Assembly (NCBI GenBank): GCA_022839625.1
Contig: JALHJL010000028.1
Location: 1-64,000, forward strand
From: Phycisphaerales bacterium
GTDB lineage: Bacteria > Planctomycetota > Phycisphaerae > UBA1845 > Fen-1342
DNA: 64,000 nt
Direction of reading: 5' to 3'
Of the stretch, positions 8,611-16,014 are shown piece after piece. The position numbers and the translations under genes are program-made. Below the pieces are notes generated by a model. That model ran no database searches, was not told where the DNA came from, and worked only from the letters and a program-made list of their open reading frames with translations. The number at the start of each line of letters is the position of its first letter. Positions within the stretch are counted from its first letter, which is position 1.

Positions 8611-9135
8611 TCACGGGGCGTCGTTGTCGGGCCCGCGCGTAAGCAACTCGCCCGGCTGGTCCACCATGGGGCCCGTCTCCTCGTGAGCTGCAGCCGCCGG
8701 CGGGACCATCAGCACCGGGCAGTGCGCGTGCTCGAGGACCGACTTGCTCACCGAGCCGAAGATGATGCGGTTCATTACGCCGCGCAGGTGCGTTCCGATC
8801 ACGATCAGGTCGACCCCGGTTTCCCTGGCGTACCGGGTGATCTCCGTCGCCCGGCTGCCTTTGAGGACGGCCGTGACCACCGGCACGCGGATACCGCTCA
8901 GGCGCTCGCGGACGAACTGCTCAAGCAGGTCCTTGAGCTCGTTCTCGTTGGGCGCCAACATCATCACGGCCCCGCCCGCCTCGGGCACCGGAACAGAGGT
9001 CGCGACCGATTCGCAGACATGCACGACGTGGAGTGTGGCGCCGTACCGCTCCGCCAGCGAGCGGGCAAAGGGGACGGCGTTTTCCGCCACTTCCGTGAAG
9101 TCGGTGGGCAGCAAGACCCGCTGGATGGTCACCAT
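8611..9135 (-). CDS. Universal stress protein (UspA family)
   Basis: 174 residues with one Usp domain: N-terminal IQRVLLPTDFTEVAENAV, and the ATP-binding signature VIGTHLRGVMNRIIFGSVSKSVLEH (G-x2-G-x9-GS type), ending in CPVLMVPP. The C-terminal 25 residues are low complexity. The start at 9135 follows AAGGAG at proper spacing. It is divergent from the marR-type gene at 9313 and shares its control region. Usp proteins act in the cytosol during starvation and stress; the ATP motif suggests the nucleotide-binding subclass. Confidence 0.92.
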   Translation of the reverse strand: MVTIQRVLLPTDFTEVAENAVPFARSLAERYGATLHVVHVCESVATSVPVPEAGGAVMMLAPNENELKDLLEQFVRERLSGIRVPVVTAVLKGSRATEITRYARETGVDLIVIGTHLRGVMNRIIFGSVSKSVLEHAHCPVLMVPPAAAAHEETGPMVDQPGELLTRGPDNDAP

Positions 9136-9244
9136 GTGCCAACTCCTTTGCGCCCGGAGACAGCGCGGCCCGCGGACAGTGCTTCCTCGAACAGCCGGGC
9201 ACCGCTCGCGGGTGCCTGCGTCGAGCACCGAAACCTGGCAGCGG

Positions 9245-9273
9245 AGGGTAAAGCCGAAATACCTTCATGTCAA
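9245..9273 (-). promoter_or_regulatory. uspA promoter
   Basis: On the minus strand, TTGACA (9273-9268), 17-bp spacer, TACCCT (9250-9245). The -35 box is the left arm of the operator palindrome at 9264-9288. The same hexamer pair and spacing occur at 10142-10170 before the GT4 gene. Confidence 0.5.
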
Positions 9274-9288
9274 GAGACTTGACGTGAA
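9264..9288. promoter_or_regulatory. Palindromic operator between uspA and marR
   Basis: A 25-bp inverted repeat: TTCATGTCAAG (9264-9274), AGA, CTTGACGTGAA (9278-9288), with one mismatch between arms. Each arm contains the -35 box of one of two back-to-back promoters. Its size, symmetry and position next to a MarR-family gene fit a MarR dimer site, so binding should block both promoters. This is inference from position and symmetry. Confidence 0.6.
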
Positions 9289-9306
9289 AATTCTTCGGGC
9301 TATGCT
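9279..9306 (+). promoter_or_regulatory. marR promoter (leaderless)
   Basis: TTGACG (9279-9284), 16-bp spacer, TATGCT (9301-9306). The ATG at 9313 begins six bases after the -10 box, so transcription should start at or next to the start codon and the mRNA would have no Shine-Dalgarno; none is visible. Confidence 0.55.
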
Positions 9307-9312
9307 GTTGTC

Positions 9313-9921
9313 ATGGACCGCGGGCAACGCGATCAAGTCGACTCGTTCATCGAGCAGTGGGAGCGCGAGCGGCCTGACCTGGACGCCGCTCCGCTGGGCC
9401 TGGTGAGCCGCTTGCTCACGCTCGGCAAGACGCTGGAGCACGGTGCGGACCAGGCGCTGGCGCCCTACGGTCTGACGCTGTGGCAACTCGATGTGCTGGC
9501 GGCGCTCCGCCGCGCCGGGCCGCCCTTTCAGCTCTCCCCCACGCAGTTGGCGCAGCAGGTCACGCTCTCGTCCGGTGCGATGACGAATCGCATCGACCGG
9601 CTCGAGGCGGCGGGGCTCGTGCAGCGCCTGGCCGATCCGGAGGACCGTCGTGGCGTGCGCATCGCGCTCACGCCGGCCGGGCTGACCCTTGCGGACGAAG
9701 CGATTGCGGCCCATCTGCGGCACGCGCGGCAGAACGTAAACGGCCTCACGGCCCGCGAGGTCCGCGTGCTCGCGCGGCTGCTGCGGCGCCTCATGCTGTC
9801 ACACGGTCTGCGGGCGCGGCCGATCGGGGCCGAGCATGGCCCGACCTCCGCCCGTTCCGGAAACGCGCGGCATATGTCGGTCTCCACGCCCGGCACAAAA
9901 CCTCGCGGCGGGACACCATGA
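9313..9921 (+). CDS. MarR-family transcriptional regulator
   Basis: 202 residues. A helical N-terminus leads into a winged helix-turn-helix: 'LTLWQLDVLAAL', recognition region 'LAQQVTLSSGAMTNRIDRLEAAGLVQR', and wing 'DPEDRRGVRIALTPAGLTL'. The last 35 residues are low-complexity and probably disordered. The length to residue 165 matches the family. It is divergent from uspA over a 25-bp palindrome covering both -35 boxes, so autorepression and control of uspA are likely. The ligand cannot be told from sequence. Leaderless transcription is suggested by the -10 box spacing. Confidence 0.9.
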   Translation: MDRGQRDQVDSFIEQWERERPDLDAAPLGLVSRLLTLGKTLEHGADQALAPYGLTLWQLDVLAALRRAGPPFQLSPTQLAQQVTLSSGAMTNRIDRLEAAGLVQRLADPEDRRGVRIALTPAGLTLADEAIAAHLRHARQNVNGLTAREVRVLARLLRRLMLSHGLRARPIGAEHGPTSARSGNARHMSVSTPGTKPRGGTP

Positions 9922-10312
9922 CGCGCCGCCGAGGCGGGTCCCTGAATGCATAGTCACGCGGCGGCGCCGGAGTCGAGCGGACGCTCGACCGGCGTGCGCC
10001 TGCCCTGAGGGCAGTGCGGCGTCGTGAGGACTGAGTTGGGGGCGGCTTCAACAGTTCCCCCGGTGGCCAGGAGACTGAGAGTTCCGGCAACGCCAAGCCG
10101 CGCATTGCTGTGTGGGGCGCGACAAACCATGTCGGAGGACGTTGACAGCCCCAGCCCTGGGGGCTACCCTCCGCGCGCTTGGGCCGGCTGGCCCTGCCGC
10201 CAGGGAATATGCGTCGCGGATTTGGCTGTCCGGCGGCCCAGGGCGGCCGCCGGAAGGGGAGCCGCGGCAGATGTCTCGCGCCGCTCTCTCTGACCGCAAG
10301 GACGACGTCATC
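9922..10312. other. Intergenic region before the GT4 gene
   Basis: About 390 bases with no supported gene. The right half contains the promoter-like site at 10142-10170 and a long untranslated leader rich in GC hairpins; otherwise nothing recognised. Confidence 0.6.
10142..10170 (+). promoter_or_regulatory. Promoter candidate for the GT4-GH57 pair
   Basis: TTGACA (10142-10147), 17-bp spacer, TACCCT (10165-10170). The spacer itself is an inverted repeat (AGCCCCAG / CTGGGGGCT), possibly an operator. It is 143 bases upstream of the ATG at 10313. The same hexamers and spacing are used by uspA. Confidence 0.4.
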
Positions 10313-11656
10313 ATGAGAGTCTTGATGCTGGGCTGGGAGTTCCCGCCCTTCATTAGCGGTGGCCTTGGAACGGCGTGCTTCGGGCTGACGCGCGCCCTGG
10401 ACCACCTCGGCACGGAAGTCCTCTTCGTGCTCCCGCGCGCCGTGGCCAGCCCCGAGGGCACGCACGTGCAAGTGCTCTCGCCCGCTAGCGCAGCCGCGCG
10501 CGGCGGGGCCTGGACGCTGCCGGGCATGTTCCGCCACACCCAGTTTCGCGCGGTCTCGGCCGCGTTGCAGCCCTATGCCCGGCCGGAGGAGGTCGACGAA
10601 GCGGACGAGGCCGCGGGTGTGCCGGGCGGCCGGATGACCCCCGGCGGCCCGCGCAGGCGGCGCGTGCGCCGCGCCGCGACGAAGGCGGCGGTGGGCGGGC
10701 CGGCGTCCGATCCGGGAGGGAACTACTCCGGCGACCTGTTCGCCGAGATCGAGCGGTACGCCGCCCTGGGCTGCGCCATCGCCGCGGAGGAGACTTTCGA
10801 CCTCATCCATGCTCACGATTGGATGACGTTCCCCGCCGGCGCGGCCGCGCAGGTGCAGACGGGCAAGCCGCTGGTGGTGCACGTTCATTCCACCGAGTTC
10901 GACCGTTCGGGCATGAATGTCAATCAACGCATCTATGACATCGAGCGGGCCGGGATGCACGCCGCCACCAAGGTCATCGCGGTGAGTCACCTGACCCGCA
11001 GCATCATCCTCCGACACTACGACGTCGATCCGCGCAAGGTCGAAGTGGTGTACAACGCGATCGACGACCGCGAGGACGACGGCCGGCCGCCGCTGCCGCC
11101 GATCACGCGCGACGAGAAGATCGTGCTCTTCCTGGGCCGTGTCACCATGCAGAAAGGGCCCGAGTACTTTCTCGCCGCTGCCAAGCGCGTGCTGGAGGTC
11201 ATGGACAACGTGCGTTTCGTGATGGCCGGCAGCGGCGACATGATCCGCCGCATGATCGAGCTGGCCGCCGAGATGGGCATCGGCCACAAGGTGCTCTTCA
11301 CGGGCTTCCTGCGCGGGGCCGACGTCCGCCGGGTCTACCGCATGGCCGACCTGTACGTCATGCCGTCCGTCTCCGAGCCCTTCGGGCTCACGCCGCTCGA
11401 GGCCCTTTCCAACGACGTGCCGGTGCTGATCTCGAAGCAGAGCGGCGTGGCCGAGGTGCTCAAGCACGCCCTGAAGGTCGACTTCTGGGACGTGGACGAG
11501 ATGGCCAACAAGATCATCGCCGTGCTGCGCCACCCGCCGCTGCACGCGACGCTCCGCGACCACGGGAGTTTCGAGGTCAAGCGCTTCAGCTGGCTGGACT
11601 CCGCCGCGAACTGCATCAAGGTCTACCAGGCGGCCCTGGGCGCGCCAGTGAGCTAA
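10313..11656 (+). CDS. GT4 glycosyltransferase, glycogen/starch synthase-like
   Basis: 447 residues. The N-terminal Rossmann half begins RVLMLGWEFPPFISGGLGTA, the donor/primer loop typical of glycogen-synthase-like enzymes. It continues with LIHAHDWMTFPAG and HSTEFDRSG. The C-terminal half carries the nucleotide-sugar signature LFLGRVTMQKGPEYFL and MPSVSEPFGLTPLEAL (E-x7-E). An Arg/Pro/Gly-rich insertion lies at about residues 85-125. The start at 10313 has AAGGACG upstream. A GH57 gene begins 10 bases after the stop, so the two are co-transcribed. Alpha-glucan synthesis is likely, but related GT4 enzymes make trehalose or sucrose derivatives, so the exact acceptor is open. Confidence 0.85.
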   Translation: MRVLMLGWEFPPFISGGLGTACFGLTRALDHLGTEVLFVLPRAVASPEGTHVQVLSPASAAARGGAWTLPGMFRHTQFRAVSAALQPYARPEEVDEADEAAGVPGGRMTPGGPRRRRVRRAATKAAVGGPASDPGGNYSGDLFAEIERYAALGCAIAAEETFDLIHAHDWMTFPAGAAAQVQTGKPLVVHVHSTEFDRSGMNVNQRIYDIERAGMHAATKVIAVSHLTRSIILRHYDVDPRKVEVVYNAIDDREDDGRPPLPPITRDEKIVLFLGRVTMQKGPEYFLAAAKRVLEVMDNVRFVMAGSGDMIRRMIELAAEMGIGHKVLFTGFLRGADVRRVYRMADLYVMPSVSEPFGLTPLEALSNDVPVLISKQSGVAEVLKHALKVDFWDVDEMANKIIAVLRHPPLHATLRDHGSFEVKRFSWLDSAANCIKVYQAALGAPVS

Positions 11657-11666
11657 CCAAGTCGTA

Positions 11667-12848
11667 ATGGCATCCGTCTGTTTCTATTTCCAGGTACACC
11701 AGCCGTTTCGACTGCGGCGTTTCAGCATCTTCGACCGCGGGGCCGACTACTTCGACAACCCGGCCAACCAGGAGTTGCTGCGCAAGGTCGCGGCGAAATG
11801 CTACCTGCCCGCCAACGCGCTGCTGCTCGAGCTGATCGAACGCCATGCGGGCCGCTTCAAGGTCGCCTTCAGCCTGAGCGGGCTGATCGTCGAGCAGCTC
11901 CAGCGCTTCCGGCCCGAGGCGCTGGATTCGTTCCGGCGGCTGGCCGAGACGGGGGCCGTCGAGTTTCTCGCGGAAACCTACTACCACTCGCTCGCCTTCC
12001 TCTACTCGCGCCGGGAATTCGCGGAACAGATTGACTTGCATCGGCAGCTCATCCGGCGGCTGTTCAATCAATCGCCGACTGTCCTGCGCAACACGGAGCT
12101 GATCTACAACAACGAGCTGGGCAAGGCGGCCGCGGAGATGGGCTACCGCGCGGTGTTGTGCGAGGGCGCGGACCACCTGCTCGGATACCGCTCGCCGACC
12201 TTCTTGTACACGCCGCCCGGGGTGCCCGGCGTCAAGCTGCTGTTGAAGAACTACCGGTTGTCGGACGACGTCGCGTTCCGCTTCAGCGACCGCAACTGGA
12301 CCGAGTACCCCCTCACGGCGGAGAAGTTTGCCCACTGGATTCACCAGATCAACGGCCACGGCTTCGTCGTCAACCTCTTTCTCGACTACGAGACGTTCGG
12401 CGAGCACCAGTGGGCCGAGACGGGCATCTTCGATTTCCTGCGTCACCTGCCGGACGCGGTCCTCGCCCTGGGCGACAACGACTTTAAGACCCCGAGCGAG
12501 TGCGCCGCCGCGTACGACGCCAGCGGCGAGTACGACGTGCCGCACATGATCTCCTGGGCGGACACCGAGCGCGACCTGTCCGCCTGGCTTGGCAACGCGA
12601 TGCAGTCCAACGCGCTGCACGAGCTGTATCGGCTGGAGCCGCTGGTGAAGGAGCGCGGCGACGAAGCGCTGCTGCACGACTGGCGCCGGCTCCAGACGTC
12701 GGACCACTTCTATTACATGTGCACGAAGCACTTGGCGGACGGCGACGTGCACAAGTACTTCAACCCCTACGACTCGCCCTACGACGCATTCATCAACTTC
12801 ATGAACGTGCTGGACAACCTTCGCGGCCGGTTGGGCCGCGGCCCATAA
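11667..12848 (+). CDS. Glycoside hydrolase family 57 (alpha-amylase / glucanotransferase type)
   Basis: 393 residues covering the GH57 (beta/alpha)7 barrel: start VCFYFQVHQPFRLRRF, nucleophile region LRNTELIYNNELGKAAAEMG, CEGADHLLGYRSP, and the acid region NLFLDYETFGEHQW. The C-terminal helical part ends with HFYYMCTKHLADGDVHKYF, as in GH57 alpha-amylases found beside glycogen synthases. Family activities are 4-alpha-glucanotransferase, amylopullulanase, branching enzyme and alpha-amylase; which one cannot be decided here. It lies 10 bases downstream of the GT4 gene. Its 3' end abuts a 94-bp palindromic element at 12851. Confidence 0.9.
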   Translation: MASVCFYFQVHQPFRLRRFSIFDRGADYFDNPANQELLRKVAAKCYLPANALLLELIERHAGRFKVAFSLSGLIVEQLQRFRPEALDSFRRLAETGAVEFLAETYYHSLAFLYSRREFAEQIDLHRQLIRRLFNQSPTVLRNTELIYNNELGKAAAEMGYRAVLCEGADHLLGYRSPTFLYTPPGVPGVKLLLKNYRLSDDVAFRFSDRNWTEYPLTAEKFAHWIHQINGHGFVVNLFLDYETFGEHQWAETGIFDFLRHLPDAVLALGDNDFKTPSECAAAYDASGEYDVPHMISWADTERDLSAWLGNAMQSNALHELYRLEPLVKERGDEALLHDWRRLQTSDHFYYMCTKHLADGDVHKYFNPYDSPYDAFINFMNVLDNLRGRLGRGP

Positions 12849-12850
12849 CA

Positions 12851-12944
12851 GTCCGTTGAAGAAGGGGACTGGCTCCGCGCCGGTGGGTTTCCGCGGCAGC
12901 GCCGCGTGGGTCTCTCGCGGCGCCTGTACCCTTTTCCAGCGGAC
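12851..12944 (+). repeat. 94-bp palindromic intergenic element, copy A
   Basis: It begins GTCCGTTGAAGAAGGGGAC and ends GTACCCTTTTCCAGCGGAC; the ends pair as an imperfect 18-bp stem. The internal part is GC-rich (GGCTCCGCGCCGG...). It sits two bases after the GH57 stop, facing a convergent alr gene. Copies occur at 17158-17250 and, inverted, at 50906-50999. It may act as a bidirectional transcription terminator. Confidence 0.75.
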
Positions 12945-13036
12945 AGATAACCCTTGGTCCCCTTGGAGCGCGCCGCGGCGCGCGTGCCCTGGCCGCATCT
13001 CGCACACCCTGCGGTCGCCCGATGAGCTGCGCCGTG

Positions 13037-13999
13037 CTACCGAGGAGAAGCCCGGGGCTCGCCCACTGCCACGGCCGGCGAAACGTCTGGCGTCTGGCAG
13101 ACGTACTGCCGCGGGCCCATCGCGGTGTAGCGGCACAGGATCTCGTGCTCGCGCACCTGGAAGTGCTCGGCGAGACCCGCCTCGGTCAGACCGTCGCCGA
13201 GCAGGACCACTTCGTCGCCCGGCTTGTCGGTCGGATCGACCGAGACGAAGCAGGTGTTCATCCCGATTTCCAGCAGCCGCTGGGGCCGTCCGTTGATGAG
13301 CACGGGCGCCGGTTGCAGGAAGTTGCTGTAGCCGGCGAGGATGATCCCGACGCGCGGCCAACGGAAGCCCGTGTAACCTACGGGGCCGGAGGTGTCCCGC
13401 ACGGATTGCAGGCGGGTCGTCACGCGCACCGCGCCGCGGTACAGCGCCAGCCCGGGCCGCACCGCGTCAAACCACGCCTGCGGATGACCGAGCAGGCACG
13501 TCGCCGCCGCGTGCAGCGGCCGCCCCCGCCCCGCACTCGCCCCCCGCAGCCGCTCGATCGCTTCCAGCGTGACGGCGTGCGAGAAGTAGTCCTCGACGTC
13601 GCACCGCGCGACCAGGTCGTCCAGGTCTTCGGGCGGACAGCCGAACCGCTGCATCCCCGTGTCGACCTTGATCGCGACGCGCTGGCCGGAGAATTTCTGG
13701 GCCGCGGCACGGTTGGCGACGGCGGGCCGCAGGTTCAGCTCGCGATACTCGGCCGGATCGCCCTCCGGCGGGCCGAGCACGAGGCCCGGGCGGCCGACCT
13801 CGCGTGCCTCGCTGACCGCGAAGTAGGCGAACTCGCTCACCACGGAGGCCAGCGCGTCCGCGATCCGCGGCGCCCCGAGGCCGTACGCGTCCGCCTTGAT
13901 GACCGCAATCAGGCCCACGCGCGTCTTCGCACGAATCGCCTCGGCGGCAACGCGAACCTGATCGAGATTGACCGTTACCTGAACAGCCGGGCAGCGCAT
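13037..13999 (-). CDS. alr: Alanine racemase
   Basis: 320 residues. A PLP-dependent fold-type III enzyme interconverting L- and D-alanine for peptidoglycan. The PLP lysine lies in VIKADAYGLG (K35). Barrel motifs include VAIKVDTGMQRFG and FSHAVTLEAI. The region PGLALYRGAVRV corresponds to the RPGxxxYG motif, and the C-terminal barrel has VGYTGFRWPR (likely catalytic Tyr) and LEIGMNTCFVSV. It is about 40 residues shorter than the usual 360 and divergent, with the usual TYAEIDL-like start replaced by VQVTVNLDQV. The start at 13999 was chosen because upstream sequence is repeat-like. It converges with the GH57 gene. Confidence 0.85.
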   Translation of the reverse strand: MRCPAVQVTVNLDQVRVAAEAIRAKTRVGLIAVIKADAYGLGAPRIADALASVVSEFAYFAVSEAREVGRPGLVLGPPEGDPAEYRELNLRPAVANRAAAQKFSGQRVAIKVDTGMQRFGCPPEDLDDLVARCDVEDYFSHAVTLEAIERLRGASAGRGRPLHAAATCLLGHPQAWFDAVRPGLALYRGAVRVTTRLQSVRDTSGPVGYTGFRWPRVGIILAGYSNFLQPAPVLINGRPQRLLEIGMNTCFVSVDPTDKPGDEVVLLGDGLTEAGLAEHFQVREHEILCRYTAMGPRQYVCQTPDVSPAVAVGEPRASPR

Positions 14000-14649
14000 C
14001 GACCCCTCACTCGGTAGACCTCCATGTCCACGTCCGGAATGACCACGCGCAGCAGTATAGCGGGTGTCGTCCGCGCTGCAAGCCGAAGTTTGCCGCGACA
14101 GCACTGACGAGCCGCATGGCGAATGCGGCGGTCGCTGGGGGTTGCACAGCCAGATATGCCGGGCGAGCGCAGGATGGCGTGGCCCAGGAGGGGCTCGGCG
14201 GCGGGAGGTGGAAGGGGCGGGTTCTTGCAGGAGCGGCCGACCGCGGGCAGGTCCGGGGGCTATTCAGCCACGGTAGGGCAGGTGGAATCCGCCGCGGCGG
14301 ATGCAACCTGCCACGGCTCGCCTACGTGCTTGGCCTGCCTGAAGCACGGGCGGACAAGCCGACCGCCGCCTTCTCCCTCAGTAGGGCAAAGCTCTGCTTT
14401 GCCTCGGCCGCGGCGGGCGGGACGCCCACGCCACCCCGGCCGGGTGGTGCCGCTGGTCTTGAGCGGTGCTCGCCGAGTCACCGGATCGACCGCGACGACA
14501 TGATTGCCGGCAGGTTCCGGCCGCCATGCGGTCTCCACCTGCCCGACGTGCTCGAAAAACGTCGGACACGGAGGTCCGACGCTACGGGTGAGCGGTCCAC
14601 GAGGAGTTCTGCGGTGGACTGCGGAGTTCCACTCTGCGGCCGCTCCGCG
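14000..14649. other. Repeat-rich intergenic region
   Basis: 650 bases without a supported gene. They hold a palindromic module at 14273-14372 also found at 48339-48415, a small hairpin GGGCAAAGC/GCTTTGCC near 14385, and one unit of the GGACACGGAGGTCCGACGCT repeat (14570-14589) also present at 49141-49226. Open frames here are low-complexity and read through repeats. Confidence 0.7.
14273..14372. repeat. Two-module palindromic repeat, copy 1
   Basis: Module 1 (14273-14312) is a hairpin with arms GGCAGGT and ACCTGCC enclosing ATCCGCC/GGCGGAT. Module 2 (14321-14372) contains TACGTGCTTGGCCTGCCTGA followed by a CACGGGCGGACAAGCCG segment. Both modules occur at 48339-48415 in a different order and orientation. 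Confidence 0.7.
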
Positions 14650-15354
14650 CTAGCGCAGGGGCGGACCGCTCCGCAGCGGCTCCAGCACGACGGTCGCGAC
14701 GCCGTCGGCGACGCTCAGTTCCCGCACGCGGCATCGCCGTTTGCCGTTCGGCCACACCCAGTCGTTGTGCAGCGTAACGGTGCCGGCGCCCTCATCGGTC
14801 TGCGAGATGCTCTCCGCCGGAAGGCGGGCCAGCAAACCCGATAGCCAACGCCGCGGAGCAGGGACGGCCCCCAGTCGCGGCGCGTCATACCGCAACGCCA
14901 GGGTCTCCTCGCCGACGTCCACGGAACACGTCACCGCCGCGACCACCGGGAGCCCGCGGCGCATCGCGTGAGCCGCGACCTGGACACGCCCGTCGCGCAA
15001 CAGAACCTGCGGCTGCTCAAACGGTCCCAGGCTCGCGGCCAGCTCGGGCCAGATCTCCGCGCGCGCGGCCAGCCAGCGGTTGATCTGGTCCTCGGACAAC
15101 TGGAAGTGCGCGGCGCGTCCGGCGTTCAAGGCGGCACTGATCTGCTCTTCAAGCCCGACGAGGGCGGCCTTGTCCTCGCGGAGACGCGTGTGGTCTACGG
15201 GCGCGGGGTGGTACCACCGCGGCCGATGGGTCACCGCCAGCACCAACCCCAGCCCCGCGAGCACTATCGCGGCGCCGCCGATGATCGCCGGCAGTCGCCA
15301 GCCCACGTGACGCATGCGCCGAGGGGCCTGCCGGTCTGTGGCGGGTCGTGTCAT
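14650..15354 (-). CDS. Single-pass membrane protein of unknown function
   Basis: 234 residues. A basic N-terminus is followed by one TM helix at about 20-41 (LPAIIGGAAIVLAGLGLVLAV). The remaining 190 residues are predicted periplasmic: a helix containing FQLSEDQINRWLAAR, then alternating beta strands with paired basic and acidic residues. The 'FQLSEDQINRWL' stretch resembles helices seen in small planctomycete lipid-binding-like proteins, but I do not recognise a family. The gene is downstream of the FHA gene on the same strand (72-base gap). The start at 15354 is the first Met; Met14 is also possible. Confidence 0.65.
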   Translation of the reverse strand: MTRPATDRQAPRRMRHVGWRLPAIIGGAAIVLAGLGLVLAVTHRPRWYHPAPVDHTRLREDKAALVGLEEQISAALNAGRAAHFQLSEDQINRWLAARAEIWPELAASLGPFEQPQVLLRDGRVQVAAHAMRRGLPVVAAVTCSVDVGEETLALRYDAPRLGAVPAPRRWLSGLLARLPAESISQTDEGAGTVTLHNDWVWPNGKRRCRVRELSVADGVATVVLEPLRSGPPLR

Positions 15355-15426
15355 GGGGCCGTATCGAGTCGGCTGGAGGAATCGTGCGGAAGGTCGCGAG
15401 AACGCCGGGTCGGGCGCGGTACGAGC

Positions 15427-15891
15427 CTACGGCAGATCGTCGTCGTCGTCGTCCTTATCTTTGCCGTCCAACGCCGAAAGGTCTTCGAGGTCAAAGTCGT
15501 CTTCGCTCAGATCGAAGGTCTCCGCTTCCTCGTCGCCGCCGCCCGCCGAGGGCTCGGCCAGCGAGGGCGGCCCCGCGTCCTCCGGCTTGATGTGAGCGGG
15601 CTTTCCGTTCACCTGCACCACGAACGTCACGGGCCCCACCCGCAATCGGTCGCCGGGCCTGAGCTCGGATTCCGCGATGCGTTTGCCGTTGACGAACGTC
15701 CCGTTGGAGCTGCCGAGGTCCTTCGCCACCAGGGCCCCGCCGTCGATCAGCAGCGCGCAGTGCTGGCGCGAGACATCCTTGGTCGGAATGCGCAGGTGGC
15801 AGTCCTGGCGCCGCCCCAGGATCGTCTTCTCCCCGGTCACGGGGAATTCTCGCCGCTCGTCGTCCTTAAACATCACCAGCACGACGTTCAT
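15427..15891 (-). CDS. FHA-domain protein with acidic tail
   Basis: 154 residues. Residues 1-95 form a forkhead-associated phosphothreonine-binding domain: TILGRRQDCHLRI (GR motif), SRQHCALL (S-x2-H motif) and LGSSNGTFVNGKRI. The tail (about 105-154) is strongly acidic and ends in a run of Asp, and is probably disordered. FHA proteins read Thr phosphorylation by Hanks-type kinases; one such kinase is encoded at 36181-37710. The start at 15891 is the only Met that keeps the complete first strand (MNVVLVMF), with GAGGGA upstream. It is divergent from hemW. Confidence 0.92.
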   Translation of the reverse strand: MNVVLVMFKDDERREFPVTGEKTILGRRQDCHLRIPTKDVSRQHCALLIDGGALVAKDLGSSNGTFVNGKRIAESELRPGDRLRVGPVTFVVQVNGKPAHIKPEDAGPPSLAEPSAGGGDEEAETFDLSEDDFDLEDLSALDGKDKDDDDDDLP

Positions 15892-16014
15892 GACTGGCGT
15901 CCCTCGGGCGGCCGAATCACGCTGACCCCTGCGCACGCCGCCCGCAACGCGCGCGCCGCAGGGTATGATGCGTCCCAGACGCAACTGCAAGTATGCTACG
16001 GGAAGCCCCGTACG

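Noticed and set aside
12849..13036. Small proteins in the GH57-alr gap
   Set aside because: The open frames there lie inside the 94-bp repeat copy and lack start signals.
14116..14844. Plus-strand open frame in the 14000-14649 gap
   Set aside because: It runs through two repeat modules and into the antisense of a membrane-protein gene; no ribosome binding site or domain.
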